From positions 62,001 through 126,000 of the forward strand of contig VXIS01000081.1 in assembly GCA_008704415.1 (NCBI GenBank): 64,000 nt of DNA, given 5' to 3'. Below are positions 1 through 11,800 of the stretch, in pieces. The notes below the pieces were generated by a model that worked only from the letters and a program-made list of their open reading frames with translations, did not search any database and had not been told where the DNA came from. A program made the position numbers and the translations under genes. This stretch comes from Sphaerosporella brunnea. Its lineage: Eukaryota > Ascomycota > Pezizomycetes > Pezizales > Pyronemataceae. Numbering within the stretch: the first letter of the stretch is position 1; every line of letters begins with the position of its first letter.

Positions 1-49
1 TTCTGGTGTTTCTGTTGACCTTTCCTTTTGTTCTGTCTGATTATTTAAT

Positions 50-124
50 CGGCTTTTATGCCCCGTACCCCTCAAAACATAGTGAAATGTCCAGCGTACC
101 CCCCTGAAGTTTTTTTTATGCCCC
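50..124 (+). repeat. Left terminal inverted repeat of the MULE
   Basis: About 75 bp pairing with 1492-1567 with only a handful of mismatches. Both arms share the outer GGCTTTTATGCCC and an inner ACATAG(T/C)GAAATGTCCAG block. The direct repeat TTATTTAAT sits immediately outside at 41-49. Confidence 0.9.
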
Positions 125-265
125 ATACCCCCCAATGCCCGCACCTCAAACTGTGACTCGAGATTATCAGTGACTTTCCCGACACCAATCCACCACATAT
201 TCACCACCGCACCCATCCACCCACACCATCAACACTGCTGTCGGTCAGTTTCTTCGTACCCAACA

Positions 266-1282
266 ATGTCGACACACTGGCGGCCAGAAACCACAACCCC
301 GACCGCAGCCACTGTGACTGCACCCCTAGCAACTAGGGTGGGGGCACGGAATGTTGGGCAGGGGTTTCCCACATTTCAAGATTTCAAAGAATATCTGGCA
401 CGTTGGGCTGTTTCTGAAGGTTTTAAGCCTCACTTTAAGAAGTCCAACCGTCAGAAAAAATGTGATTGTCCGTGTCGAACCAAACATTCAGGAAAAATTC
501 GGTGTTGGAGCTCGTCAAGCTTTCTGGACAATTGCAAAGGCTTGCACGCTGCGTGGGTTTGAAAAAAGCGATGAAAGAATTGAAAGAGCTCAAGCCAAGT
601 AGCCATGAGTATTTCTAGGCACGAGCTTTTTTTCCCTGGCTCACGGTTTGGCTTTTTGACGTCGGACATTGTGTAGTCAGCTAATGCTCTGTATCAGGAG
701 AAACGATCAAAGCCTGTGTTGGATATCCTCTTTTGGATTTAACACAATCAAATGCACCGTCGATTCCTACGTCATGAGCAAGCTATGGCACTGCCCGCTG
801 GTCAACGACTTACAGATTGGGGACTCGCCCTCCTGAAAGCTTCCGTTTCTTATGCCGGTGGCAATCCTGTACGGATGGGAACCGGTAGCCATACCAAAGG
901 TTGAGTTTTACAAATCAGTGACAGGAGGTTTTTTACTATGGAGCTTGGTGCTCGCAGCTGTACCTGTACACGCTTTGTAGATACAGGTATCCCTTGTAGA
1001 CATGCAGTCGCGGTCATTAACTGTCTCAAAAAAGCTCCTCTGGACTATATGCCTACGTTTGTGCATGCGCACAGCTGGCTGGACACCTACAGTGCTGCTA
1101 TGGTCCCTATCGAGCAAGAAGATGTTAGAAATCTGAAGAAGGCTGCCGATCAGCGTATTACAGAGACGGTTAATCATACAGCCCGGGGCCAAGCTGGAAA
1201 CTTCAACCATGACGAGTCTGATTCTGACTCTGAGCTTTCGGATGCTCCAATTGGACAGTGTAAAGTGCAGAGAGGCCCATAG
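266..1282 (+). pseudogene. MULE transposase remnant (DNA-binding N-terminus plus SWIM zinc finger, no catalytic core)
   Basis: Three blocks of a MULE transposase can be read with frame changes. (1) Around 345-480 is a FAR1/MuDR-type N-terminal DNA-binding segment ending in a CDCPCR-like motif. (2) Around 500-740 is a block reading FWTIAKACTLRGFEKAMKEL, then a stretch like RFGFLTSDIV with a stop where other transposases have the conserved TSN-xx-ES motif. (3) At 938-1060 is a SWIM zinc finger with CTC...GIPCRH (CxCxnCxH), followed by an acidic Ser/Asp tail ending at 1282. The DDE catalytic region that normally separates blocks 1 and 2 is absent, so an internal deletion removed it. Frameshifts and stops rule out a functional product. 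The first ATG of block 1 in a sensible context is at 266. Confidence 0.8.
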
Positions 1283-1491
1283 GTGAGGAGCGTGGGAGGG
1301 AACACAGATGTGCAGGGGGACAGAGAACGATCTGCAGAAAGGAGCTCTGAGCTACCGCCTGGTTTCTCTTTTTTTGCGTTGTCAATTTAATACTGTTGGA
1401 CTCTAAATGAAGACCTATGATCTTCCCTTTCTTTAAGCTATACGAACGATGCTAAGGTGCGCGCACATTGGGAGGTGAGGCGGAGGTCTCT

Positions 1492-1567
1492 GGGGCATAG
1501 AAAAAGCTTCCGGGGGGGTACACTGGACATTTCGCTATGTTTTGGGGGGCACAGGGCATAAAAGCCG
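1492..1567 (-). repeat. Right terminal inverted repeat of the MULE
   Basis: Reverse complement of the left arm (50-124), about 76 bp. The second copy of the 9-bp target duplication follows at 1568-1576. Confidence 0.9.
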
Positions 1568-1576
1568 TTATTTAAT

Positions 1577-2399
1577 TCCTACGATTTTCGGTACTGTTTG
1601 TCCTCCGTTGATGGAAGGGCTTGGGTTGGGATGAGGAGCTCTGGATAGGCTGTATGCCTGCAAAAATCATTCCCTTTCACTGCGTCCGACGCAGGCCGCC
1701 GTCCTGAATGTGTCTGGCATGGTTTACTTTGAGGTACTACGGGGAAAACGCTGGCGGTTGTCTACACTGGCAAGTGCAATGGCAGCACCCCGTTCGGGGA
1801 TCATGATTCCCTAGCCCTGCCTGTATGATACTCCTCGGCCTTGCACTCACTGATCGGGGTGTATACAGAGCTTCAGCACGTGCGGGTCAGTGATCATCGT
1901 TCATATACCGAAACTGAAACCTATTCGGTCAAAGTACACCAGGGGGGTTAGTAGTGCCATTTCTCTTCCGTCGGTTGCTGAAGCATTTCATAACTGCAAA
2001 ACTGTGTTGCTGGGATTTTGAACAACGCTAAATCGAACGGCGCATGATCTTCAACGCTATGCATAACGCCATGGGGAGGAAAGCCAAACCTCCACTTGGA
2101 CCATCAGAGACCTGTACACTATCAACGCGGAACCGAATGAAATGGCAACTGTTGGCAGCAATTCGCAAATGACATCAAATTCCCTTCAGAAACCGTAGCG
2201 AAAATCTGCGCAAGTTGCACTGCATTATACAGCTATGAACGATACACGCGAGGTGCACACCCTTGAAGACCAGCCCGTGAAGCAACATCAAGTACCGAGA
2301 ATGACCCAGAACGTTTCCGTCGTTCGCAAGCGCGACCACCACAACCTGCCGCCGTTAGCAAACGCGCACCGCCCCCGCATTTCACAGAGGACTCACCCT
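1577..2399. other. No gene recognised
   Basis: Between the MULE and the next plausible ORF I see no coding frame with sensible composition, no RNA gene and no repeat. Confidence 0.5.
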
Positions 2400-2735
2400 C
2401 TAGCCACCCTCTTCAACGGTAGCCCTGCGCTCATAGTAGTACTCGGCAAGACGCACGGCACGAGCAACGCGACAGCGCATGACCAACAGCTCAAGCATCA
2501 GCTTGTCGACGCTGTCGGCAGCCTCGCTCTTGGCTCGCTGCTGGTCGGAAAGGCGGCCCCCGGCGTTGAGCAGGATCTCGACGGCCTGGGCGAGGTCATG
2601 CTTGAGAGCCATGATCACGTGCGGGTGGTTGGCGTGCACGTAGACCGTGGAGGCGTTGGAAGAGGTGTCGTCGTCGTCGTCGAGGTACCCCGAGGAGCTG
2701 CTATCGTCGCCGTTGGTGGACTCGTTGCTGCACAT
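2400..2735 (-). CDS. Small acidic/helical hypothetical protein (111 aa)
   Basis: This is an uninterrupted 111-residue frame from an ATG at 2735. The first ~30 residues are Ser/Asp-rich with a run of five Asp. The rest is predicted to be mainly helical (MALKHDLAQAVEILL, then a Glu/Lys/Leu-rich stretch). No signal peptide, membrane segment or known motif is visible. The opposite-strand ORF at 2235-2753 is the antisense shadow: its composition (Val/Gly/His-rich) is unnatural. I do not recognise a family. It could be a single-exon gene or one exon of a longer gene. Confidence 0.4.
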   Translation of the reverse strand: MCSNESTNGDDSSSSGYLDDDDDTSSNASTVYVHANHPHVIMALKHDLAQAVEILLNAGGRLSDQQRAKSEAADSVDKLMLELLVMRCRVARAVRLAEYYYERRATVEEGG

Positions 2736-5700
2736 CGTGGCGGGTGGAGATGAGCTGGAGATTGTTGAGTACGAGGCGAACTTGAGGCGGGGGTAATGGT
2801 GAGGTGATGGAGGTAAGCGGGTGATGGGGGTAGGGTGGTGGGGTTGATTCTTTGGGCGCGGGATTTGGCAAACGCAAGAAAATCACCAGCAGCCAGAATC
2901 AAAATCTTACTTTTGAGCTTGAAGTCGTATAATAACCAATAAACACAACAACGACGGGTCTGTCATGATCGTTCGCGGTCGAATGCAGACAATAAACCTG
3001 ATTATAAAGAAACAAACACAACAAAGACAAACTGAATTACAATAAAACAAACAAAATAGAACAAACGAAAACCCCTTTGTACCTAGAAGTCCCCCAACAC
3101 GGCTCGTTTCTGCATCTGCGAGACTCTATCCAGGTTCAACTTCGTCTCCAGCTCGGAAGATCCGTGAGCTGCATGCACCACCATTTGCCGGAGGCTACCT
3201 TGCGCTCCGGCTCGGTGTGCTGTGCGAATGCTCGCCGTACGGGAAAGCGGGGGGTGCTGAGTTCGAACTCTCGTTGCCAGACCTCGCGACAGAGCGCGTC
3301 TTCAGCCTCTCTTTGCTTCGCGGTCCTCGTTCGCAAACTCCATGAGGACGCAATTGGCTTGTCGAGTGCGGCCCGCTGTGCGTTTGCGACCACAAGGCGA
3401 ACGCACCGGACATGGAGGTAGCGCATGGTTGATGAGTTGCCATTGCCGACCGCAGTCGAAGGCTGTGAATGAGGAAGAGTGTTGTCGCGCGGCCGTGTCT
3501 TGGTGGAAAGGAAACACTCAAACTATCGAGGAGCGGAACGGTTGCTCAATAGGAGGGTCCGAGAGGTTGGCCCAGGAATCGATCTGGGGGAAACCATTCC
3601 CACAACTGTGGGCTGGGGTGAAACCTGTGAGAGTCTGAGTAGCACGCGCCGAGTGGGCGTGGGGTTGACCCCGAGTTGTCTCACTGGTGCTCACTCGGCC
3701 TTGGAGCCTGGCCTTGGAGCCGCACCCCACGAGCTCACAATTAATCTGTTTCAATGAATATTGAGCATTCCAACAATATTTCAATCAAAAGATGTTGCCT
3801 TTCAGGCCGGCAGTCGTGCCACAAGCCAAGGATGGCCGTGGCTGTTGGACAAACAAACAAGCAGACGGCTCCAGAATTCAACGCCATTCATTTGTTTTTG
3901 GTCAGATGTTGGCTTGGTTTGCGATTCTTTGCTGACTCGCAGCCGTAGAAGGCTTCGAAGGGCCGCACAAAGCGTTCTGGAAGGCACTCACAATCAAGCA
4001 TGATGAAAGGCATCTGTACAACCTGTATCACGTTGCTGGTTGTCTCTGTGATTGGCTTCAATTCGTTCCTGACGGAATGTGAGCGTAGGTTAGCTAGATC
4101 ACCAGGAGCAGAGTGACACCTGATGGCGGCAACAGCTATGATGTGACCAAATATTGCCGCAGCCCCCGATTGTCGGCCAAAACAACCCCTCTTACCGGCA
4201 TTCAGATAACTATAAGTACCGCCTACTCCTCACCTTCTCCGCTACTTTTCACACCTCCTTCCATCTCGGCTGGGGATGCCCCTATCTCCACAGGGACGCC
4301 ATCTTTACTGAGAATATCCTTTCCGGGTTCTCGATGCGCATACGCAAGAGGCGGAGCCGTACATGTTCATCGCTCACTCTAAGGTAATCCCGCCCGATGC
4401 CTTCGAAAAGAATACAAGACCAGCGCCGGACGCGTGACGACACACCCTCACTGGAGCGCCAGTGGCTCGTGTCCACCTCGAGTGAGGGCTGCCCAAGACC
4501 AGTAGGCGCCATTCCCTGGTCCACCAACCCCGCTGTGATGAAGCGGCGGCTCGTGACCTACCATCTGCGGGTTTTATATAATCAAAAACGGTGATGCAGG
4601 GGGTTTTTAAGGCCCCGGCGATGCCGCGAGGCTTATTTCCTCCTGGCCGTCGTCGGCTCAGTCGACGACGGCGAAACAAAAAAATCTTGCTGCTTGGCTG
4701 CTTGCGAGGTGGTGAGATTTGATTTCTTTTTCGCGCTTGATCACTTGGATCGCAGTGATGAGCGTACATCATGATGAAAAACGCGGTACCGGGGGATGAA
4801 GTGAAGTTTGGAGTTCAACTAGTAAATACTTTCCTTTCTCATCTTGAGGTGAGGAGTGAGAGCAAGATTCTAGTCCATCGGTGAGCAGAAACTCCACGTC
4901 ACAGAAACTCACCCGCCTGCTGACCGCAACCCCTGCTGCGGTGAACTGGTACTACAGGCACTGTTCACGCCGCTGTAGACTCTTCAAAATATCTCACCAA
5001 GAGCCCTATATGAGATTTGTAACAGGCATGTGCCGCTCGGGTGTCGTAGAGCTACCCGCCGTCCGCTTTCTTGGCGACTTGTGGTTGGAGAGATCGAGGC
5101 CCGGTGTACAAAGGGAAAGACACATTGCGGAATGGACCCGACTCTCTGCAGGCTACCTGTTTTTTTTGCCGACGATTATATTCATCGCAGTGGTGGGGGT
5201 TGCGGACTTCAATCACCAGTGATATCGCTGCGGTACTCAAAGCACCTCCTCATAGATAAGCACCAGCGAACAGTATATTAGGCTGTGCCGTGCCTGGATC
5301 TTTGGATCGCGGATTGCAGACTCTGCCCTCCGAGTAGGCTGTAGGGAGCAGGGGGTCTGAATTTCGCTGCACCCTCCCAAAAGTGCCTCAACCAGCTGGT
5401 CCTGTCCTCAATGTCAACTCTGTGAAGTTTGGAGCCGCTTTGAAGAGTGACATTATGTGTAGAAAGAGTAGGTATCGAGGTGCGCGGTGGAGGAGTCCCC
5501 AGAGCCATTATCACAACCACCTTGCCTCCACCACTTCAAATTCTACCATGGAGGACTTGAAACCGTATAATCTACTACCATTTGATTTGATTCAATGAGC
5601 CTCACAGCATTTCAAACTGGCGAAGTTCCGGGCGTTTGTGACCGGAACACACCTACGTTCTGGGGGACACAGCTTCGTGAGACACTGTAACCTTTTTTTC

Positions 5701-5949
5701 GCGAGCTTGTAAGATCCACTGTTTCACAGATGCAAATAAACTCAGAACCTTTTGCGTACCGGACTTGGTAGATACCTGAAAACAGGTCATTGATCAACTC
5801 AGTATTTACTGATGATAGTCGATACAATCGGGGCTGCTCGAAAGGCCGTATCGAAAGAAGAAGAAGAAGAAGAACAATGAATGTAGGAAAAGCTCGCAGC
5901 TTTTATAGCCAACGATGCCGAATACGTGATGTCATAACATCAGGTCATA
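2736..5949. other. Gene-poor stretch with only weak ORFs
   Basis: Several 60-130 codon frames overlap on both strands, none with a recognisable domain. The least implausible is a minus-strand frame at 3136-3426 starting with ATG, with a Lys/Arg/Glu-rich middle. There is an AC/AAAC-rich low-complexity tract near 2930-3070 and a (GAA)n run at 5858-5876. No transposon ends were found. Confidence 0.35.
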
Positions 5950-6175
5950 CCGCACGAACTCGCAAGCAAGAGACTCGGCGGCGCGAAAAGAGTAGTAGGG
6001 AAAGGGGTGGAATGAACTACCTAATCCGCAGATTTTATGACGTGGTGTGCAGGTCAACCGACTAGTAAAATTTCCCTCGGCTCTCGGTGCACATTGCTAG
6101 TTTTCACCCACACCTGACGGCTTTTCCTACTACTCTTTTCGCGCCGCCGAGTCTCTTGCTGGCGAGTTTATGCGG
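5950..6175. mobile_element. MITE of 226 bp, TA-flanked (Tc1/mariner-type)
   Basis: The element has inverted arms of about 52 bp (5950-6001 and 6124-6175). They begin CCGCA(C/T)(G/A)AACTCGC and share a long AGCAAGAGACTCGGCGGCGC core, with only a few mismatches. A TA dinucleotide lies directly outside each arm (5948-5949 and 6176-6177), matching the TA target duplication of Tc1/mariner/pogo elements. There is no coding capacity. It is named a MITE from structure only; the parent element is not in this window. Confidence 0.8.
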
Positions 6176-6221
6176 TATTTGTAAAGTGTGATATACCGCC
6201 GGGCGATGCTGAGGCCCGGAA

Positions 6222-6289
6222 TCGAATATCAAATGACTTCTGTGGGGACAGCAGCTCGAATATCAAATGGCTTCTGTGGGGACAGCAGC
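6222..6289. repeat. 34-bp tandem duplication
   Basis: Two copies of a 34-bp unit beginning TCGAATATCAAATG and ending ACAGCAGC (6222-6255 and 6256-6289) differ at one position. It lies 47 bp beyond the MITE. Confidence 0.85.
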
Positions 6290-6631
6290 TCGTGACCACG
6301 TGAGATGGACAGCACCCTGTGTGTTGACTTTGGCCATGTACCTATAGGTTTGTCTCCGGCTGCCCGTGTTCTGTTAGCTGTGTGTTCTACCCTGGCCAGA
6401 AGATAGCCTGTAGGCCTACAGACGGGTATGCCGGCCGCCTACAAACCGGTATTCTCGGCAGGCCAGCCTACTCGGTAGACGCAACGCCCTCCCAGGCGAT
6501 CCACGCAATTTCTTTTGTGTGTTTTTTTTTGGACCAACACTATTTACTACCCCTTCCTTTCACTAAGTGCTCTTTGTGAGTTTTCTACAGGTACCGCTGC
6601 TGGAGCTTTTCTCTTACGCTGGAAACCCCTG

Positions 6632-6985
6632 CTAGTATGCCGCACGACAGGTTGCTCTTGGGCCTTCCAGATATAAATCGTCAACACTTGCAAACTCAGA
6701 GCCACTGTCAGCCGGACCTTGATCAACATGGTCTTCGTTCTCCAAGTCCAGCTCCCTCTGCACCAGACAGTCCGCGCGACCAACTCCAATTCTATCCCAA
6801 AGACAACCAAACCTGCCACAACCAAAGCCAGAGCACCGAGCATTTGACTTTAATGCGAACTCATTAGCGTCGCCCTGGACATTTTGGCGGCTTACAGTTT
6901 CCGGAGACTGAAATTCGCGGCGCACTGGTAGAACTCCATCGTGGCGTTCCGTAATCAGCTTGGCCACTCCGTTCACACCCCGCAT
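6632..6985 (-). CDS. Hypothetical ORF (117 aa)
   Basis: An open frame from an ATG at 6985 with mixed, protein-like composition, including a Cys/Gly segment and a Glu/Asp-rich C-terminal half. An overlapping minus frame (6547-6843) starts with a hydrophobic stretch and competes with it. No family was recognised and no introns were modelled. It may be chance. Confidence 0.2.
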   Translation of the reverse strand: MRGVNGVAKLITERHDGVLPVRREFQSPETVSRQNVQGDANEFALKSNARCSGFGCGRFGCLWDRIGVGRADCLVQRELDLENEDHVDQGPADSGSEFASVDDLYLEGPRATCRAAY

Positions 6986-8287
6986 GCTTCGGCTGAAGGT
7001 GAACCCGTTCGAACATCACTCTATCCGACGAGTTTCCTGTACGCGGCCTTGTTCCTCGTCGGTTTCGGCTGCGAGTCGATAACGTTGACCATCGCTTTTT
7101 AGCGATGGAATCAAGAATGGCCGCACTGCGCCGGAGCGCCCGTGCCGGAATGACGGCTGCAGCGTATCCTGCTGTTGTCCTGGCTGGACCAGAGTGCAAT
7201 AAACTTATCTCGCAGAAACAGTATTATCATTCTCTCTTCCCGCTTTCGCTACGCTACCTGATCCACCGGTAATCTCATCAGGTCCTTTCTCTGGCTTGCT
7301 GCCATTGCTTGTTTGTTGTACTCGGAGGTGCTTTTCCTTGGTAAGTCTCCACTATGATGGAAGTCACGACGTTGGCTGGTTACCGTGACTGCGACTGGTC
7401 ACGGTAGGTATTCGATTTTCTTGCGAGTGAAGGCATTTACCAAATTCCCAGTAACCCTCGACCGTGATTGGTGCTAAACAATTGCCAGTCCCACCCCCCC
7501 CCGCCACCCAAAAAAAAAAAAAATCCCCTTGAAGAATTTATGCTGGCGGATGAGAGACCTGTTTTAGGCATCACGTGGTGGAGGCCCGGAGGTCACGGAT
7601 GGCGGTTGAGGGTGGCTGCTGGTTTCGGAGGTAGAACTTTACACGTTTTCACTGCGACACCCGAGATCGTCCTGCCAGGAAGATCGTCTGTCTAGACTGT
7701 CTCCTGGGCGGTACGCGCCAAAACTATTTCTAGCAAGTAGGCCGGTAGAGTAGTCTGTAGGCCTACAGAATTACAATCTGGGCAGGAGGATATCTACCTA
7801 TAACACCCTTTTTTATGATAATAGCTCTTAGCATTGCACTCTCAGCCCAACGGACATCTGGGTGAACATAGCACGAGGTTCTGGACGGAAACTGATTGTG
7901 AGCGCCGCTGTTAGCGACTTTGGCATCCAAAGCTTTCAGATTAGACGTTGAGCGAAACATTGCGCAGCCTCTTTCTAGGCGGCAATGTTCCTTCTCCTGC
8001 CAGAGGGAGCCAACAAAAAAAAACTATCGCTCTGGGCATAGAATATAGTCACGAAATAAAGTATATCTACACGTCAAGCGCATTCTGATTCTCCAACAAA
8101 CTTCTAGTCATCGATACAAACACACTTCTGGAACCCGCAAGAACTAAGCACATTACATTAAATTTTCCTAGGTTGAAAAAAAAAACTACAGTCCCACTGA
8201 AGTGGCAAAGACGGCATCTGGTCGAGGTACGAGGAGGCATCACAGAGCTGTGTCTGTGAGGGGTAGATGGTACACGGCGGCTACAGT
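6986..8287. other. No supported gene; possible LTR-like tail
   Basis: A short tract at 7178-7215 (CTGGACCAGAGTGCAATAAA) resembles one at 24269-24300 (CTGGACCAGGGCGCAATAAA). Both contain AATAAA and are followed by a CT-rich run, as in the 3' part of a solo L TR, but no element boundaries are visible. Poly-C/poly-A runs lie at 7493-7523. Confidence 0.3.
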
Positions 8288-8640
8288 TCAACTGTCAGTG
8301 GTAGTGGCATTGCACGGGAAAATAGAAACGTACTTGGCGGAATGACAGCCCAAAACGGCACGTCTTACGCTTCGCGTTGACACTGACTGCTGTGTGTAGG
8401 TGGCAGTCATGGTGGTTGCTCTCAGTGGTGTTGACCCCTTTGGAGTCTTCGAAGTCCTCGGAGTCTTCTGAGTTTTCTGACTCTTCGGAATCTTCGGAAT
8501 CTTCGGAGTAGGGAAGGGAGCGCCTTGTTCGAGGCACTCCAGAAACATGGTCGACACGGGGTCTCGAGCGAAGAAGAAGAAGAAGTGGACAAGTGCAGCG
8601 CTCACGATACCGAGGCCGATGAAGCCACCGGTGAGGGAGC
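8288..8640 (-). CDS. Possible single-pass membrane protein exon
   Basis: The minus frame contains a convincing hydrophobic helix (GFIGLGIVSAALVHFFFFFA) near 8565-8625. It is followed by a basic Pro/Lys/Thr repeat region (PKIPKIPKSQKTQKTPRTSK) that tracks a (GAAGATTCC)n-like DNA repeat, ending at a stop at 8288. No in-frame ATG precedes the helix, so the start must lie in an upstream exon, or the frame is fortuitous. The overlapping frame at 8602-8895 could be that upstream exon, but I could not find a clean splice. Confidence 0.3.
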
Positions 8641-8895
8641 AGCTGCGCGGGGGCCGTTTCGCTCACTCTCGCTGGCATTGCCGAACAATAGTTTTTTCGA
8701 GAACTTGCATTTCAAATGCTCAACCAGCAAGACACCCAAAGAGCAGCCGTCTTTGTCATAGACTCCTCCGGGTGTCATATCTAGTCGGAAGCTGTGCTTT
8801 CCGTCAATCACCAAGTAAGCCGAGCGTGCGGAAACGATCGCAGCGTTTGCTGCCGAAAACCACATCCACCGCTGGGATGGTCTCGATTGCGCCAT
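8602..8895 (-). CDS. Hypothetical ORF (97 aa)
   Basis: An ATG at 8895 opens a frame with balanced composition, including a segment like LDMTPGGVYDKDG. The plus strand of the same interval also has an open, GC3-rich frame at 8819-8974 without a start codon, so the coding strand is uncertain. No domain was recognised. It may belong with the membrane exon just downstream. Confidence 0.3.
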   Translation of the reverse strand: MAQSRPSQRWMWFSAANAAIVSARSAYLVIDGKHSFRLDMTPGGVYDKDGCSLGVLLVEHLKCKFSKKLLFGNASESERNGPRAAAPSPVASSASVS

Positions 8896-11800
8896 GGAGG
8901 CTTTTGCGGAGCGCGAGCGGCGCGAAAACGGAGGCGAAACGGAGGGAGTGCGTGGCTTCGTGTGTTGGGATTGAGCCCTCTCTTGTCCTCCTTGGTGGTG
9001 TTTGAGAGGCTGGCGCGGAAACTATCCGTCGGACGCGGCGATGTCTTGGAAAGCGTCGCCGGTGGATGTAGGCGGGCCGGGTGAGTTAGGGGTGTGTGGG
9101 TTGATGGCAGCAGACCTGTGGTTGAGATGGTTGGTTTGCGAGGAGAATGCCGGTGGTGGCCGTAGCCAGCGCGTGATCTCGCGGGCAAACGGTATTGCGA
9201 GAGCTCTCACCGTCGGCTCCGCTCGCCGGCAGAGGATAAAGCGCCGGCAAGAGAGGTATCGCAGCTGTTGGCAGTCTTTGTCGCTCTGTGCATCGCTCGG
9301 CTTCCTTGGCGATCGGGGCTGCGACTTTCCAAACCCGCTGTCGTCGCAGCCGGAAAAGAAAAACTGCGGCTCGTGGCGGTGTTGCGGCGTTGCGGTGACA
9401 AACCGAGATTGCTTTCGCAGTTGATGACTCACTGCGAAGCACTCGTCAGCGCGCGTCTCGCAGCCACAGGCAATCCACGTACCGAGGTCGCGCGGATGGC
9501 GAATACGCGTCAGACGGGCAGCCCGAGCCCAGCTTGGAAGCCCGGGTCCGCCGTCGTTCTGAGGGGCGGGGGAAGCCTTGAGTCTTTCGAAGTGGAAAGT
9601 TCAACCAGCAATGATGTGGCGGTATTCCCCTCCTCGTCCTGGACCGGGTGATCCATAGGAACCTCCCGGGAGACATAGCAATCGAGGGTCGCAAGTCTCG
9701 CGGTGTGGTAGTCTGGTTGGGGTTGCTACCTTGCCGATTCTGGCGTGTATTATCTCGGAGCTGCGATGGTACGGTGATAGTTGATCTTGTCTGAGTGAGG
9801 GAGTGGTACCGGGCTCGGTCGCGGTGAAGGGTTGGTCGAGTGCATGATGATGATTTCGAGGCGAATTGGTTTCGGTCGCGTGTGCGCAGGGAGATGCGGT
9901 GGTGGCACGGCTGGAAATGCTTTTTCCATGAGCAGTGAAGGTTTGAATGAACTTTTCTAGATAACACGGACATAACTTTAGCAGGAAACACTTTGGACAA
10001 TTCGCGGTTGTTTGAGCTACATGATAACTATTTGACCCAACTTGCAAACTCGGAAAGAATCCAGCATTTTGTCGAACGCTTGCAATATCATACATCCCAG
10101 CTGACAACCTCGCAACGATATCTCGCACCGGCAAAACCGTATAGTATCATGTAGAAGCAATAAATCATTGCACTCAGTCTTCACAGCGATCTTCTCCGCA
10201 CCGCCACTGCCAGCTCATCCTCCTTCATGTTGTTACTCCTTGGATCCGGAAACATCAAGTCCTGAGCACCCTGCAGCCCTCCTCCGCTGCATGACAACTG
10301 CAACCCCACAAGTGATAAGTACTACATACACCTCTGGTCTCCAGAACCATCCAGTGTCATTCTGGTCCTGGTGGTGTAGTCCGGGCAATGGCCTTTCCTC
10401 CCAGGTGAAAAGAGAAAGTGAGACCCGTCCGCCTGTGGAGATGTACATGCTCTCGAGGTCGCTGTTGATTAGTTGGATTCGCACAAAAAATTAGGAATGA
10501 GGGAAAGCGCCATCAACGGAACAGTTCAGCTCCGTCTTGGAAACCGGACGCCCCTAGCAGGCGAGCGTGGTCTGCACCTGATGCCAGTTCCGCAAGGGTC
10601 CGGGCATGAGTGTCCAGGGGCGATACTGCTACTCGAATGCGCCGAATCTCGTCCAGTCACTCGTGCCTTCTCAGCCTGAACCTAAGGATGCCGTGTTGAG
10701 GGATGCAAGCTATCCGTTTGTCATTTTGCTCGCTGGAGTGAGTAAACAAGGTCATGCACCAAATTTCGAATACATGCTGCCTCTCGTTCCCGATATACCG
10801 CCAACGCGCGGTAAACGCCAGCGCAAGTACCATCTTGAATCCTCCCGGGGAGCGACGCCTGTCGTAGATCACAGCGCAGTCAGGAAGCACGCCTCGTGCA
10901 CAGATATCGAGGACTTTCGTTTCGGTGGTGGGTCAGGCTCTCGTAGCTCGACGCTCGGTGATCGCACGTGGCAGGGCTGTGTAGGGGTCGTTGCGGCCGA
11001 TAATTCTCGTCGTGGCCTTGAGTCATTCTCGAGGAACCAGGCTGCGTTTTTCGGGAGGTGATGAGCGCGGCGATGATGATCGATCTGCTGGAAATTGGTG
11101 TCGGGGGCAACGCAGGGATTTGTGAGCCACCCATGGTGGCTAGGTCATTCGGGGCACAATATCTTACCGCATGGTGTTTGTTGTCCCTATTTGAAAACCA
11201 CAATGCAGAGATAGTGATCTCTGTATGCTCCCCGTTTTTGGGACTTTCTGGATAGCCCACAGACTGTAAAATGCCACCGCATTTATTTGGACCGTCATTG
11301 TCTAAGCATCGCCCTGCCACACCCAGCGCCGAGCGCCGACACTTCGGAAAGTGCCATTCGTTCCAGCTGATTCCACGTTTCTTTGCGGCGACGACTCCAT
11401 ATGGTGTGCACTAACAGCAATACAGCCCTGAACATTAAGGAAATCTGCAAACACACATTCCTCTGCCTGTATCTTCGCTTTGGGACTGAGTGCCCATAGC
11501 AGTTTCCCCAAACCTAGCGATAACCAACCGGGATATCCACAGATCATACATGCTACCTCGAGTTTTGATATCAATTAATGTGGCAGCCCGTCCAGCGCTG
11601 TGATTTTCACAACCCAGTCCAGTCAATCCTCCTCATTCCAGTGTGCCCATTAAACGGATGGCAAGCTGAAGGATTGTACAATCCGCCATTCCGGCTATTC
11701 AAGATCCACCTACACCAGCACACACCATAATATCCTCTCCAAAAACCGCAGATTCCACATCAGCAGTATTGAAGAAAAACAACAGTATCCGGCGAGAGCC

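Larger units (their letters stand above)
50..1567 (+). mobile_element. Mutator-like element (MULE), internally deleted, non-autonomous
   Basis: The element is bounded by inverted ends of about 75 bp. The left end reads CGGCTTTTATGCCC at 50 and the right end is its reverse complement finishing at 1567. It is flanked by a perfect 9-bp direct repeat, TTATTTAAT, at 41-49 and 1568-1576. Long terminal inverted repeats with a ~9-bp target duplication are the hallmark of Mutator-like transposons. Inside lies a broken transposase reading frame in the same orientation. At 1.5 kb it is much shorter than autonomous fungal MULEs, and the catalytic core is missing. The flawless target duplication suggests insertion is not very old, so it may have moved after losing its core, using a transposase supplied in trans; that last step is inference. 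Confidence 0.9.

Noticed and set aside
2235..2753. 172-codon plus ORF
   Set aside because: Val/Gly-rich antisense of the minus frame at 2400-2735; long only because that frame is GC3-rich.
6382..6579. Plus ORF after the first MITE
   Set aside because: No motif, low-complexity composition, and no splice or start support.
7178..7215. Possible solo LTR, with similar tracts near 15430 and 24269
   Set aside because: Only about 20 bp is shared around AATAAA; no TG...CA ends or target duplication could be found.
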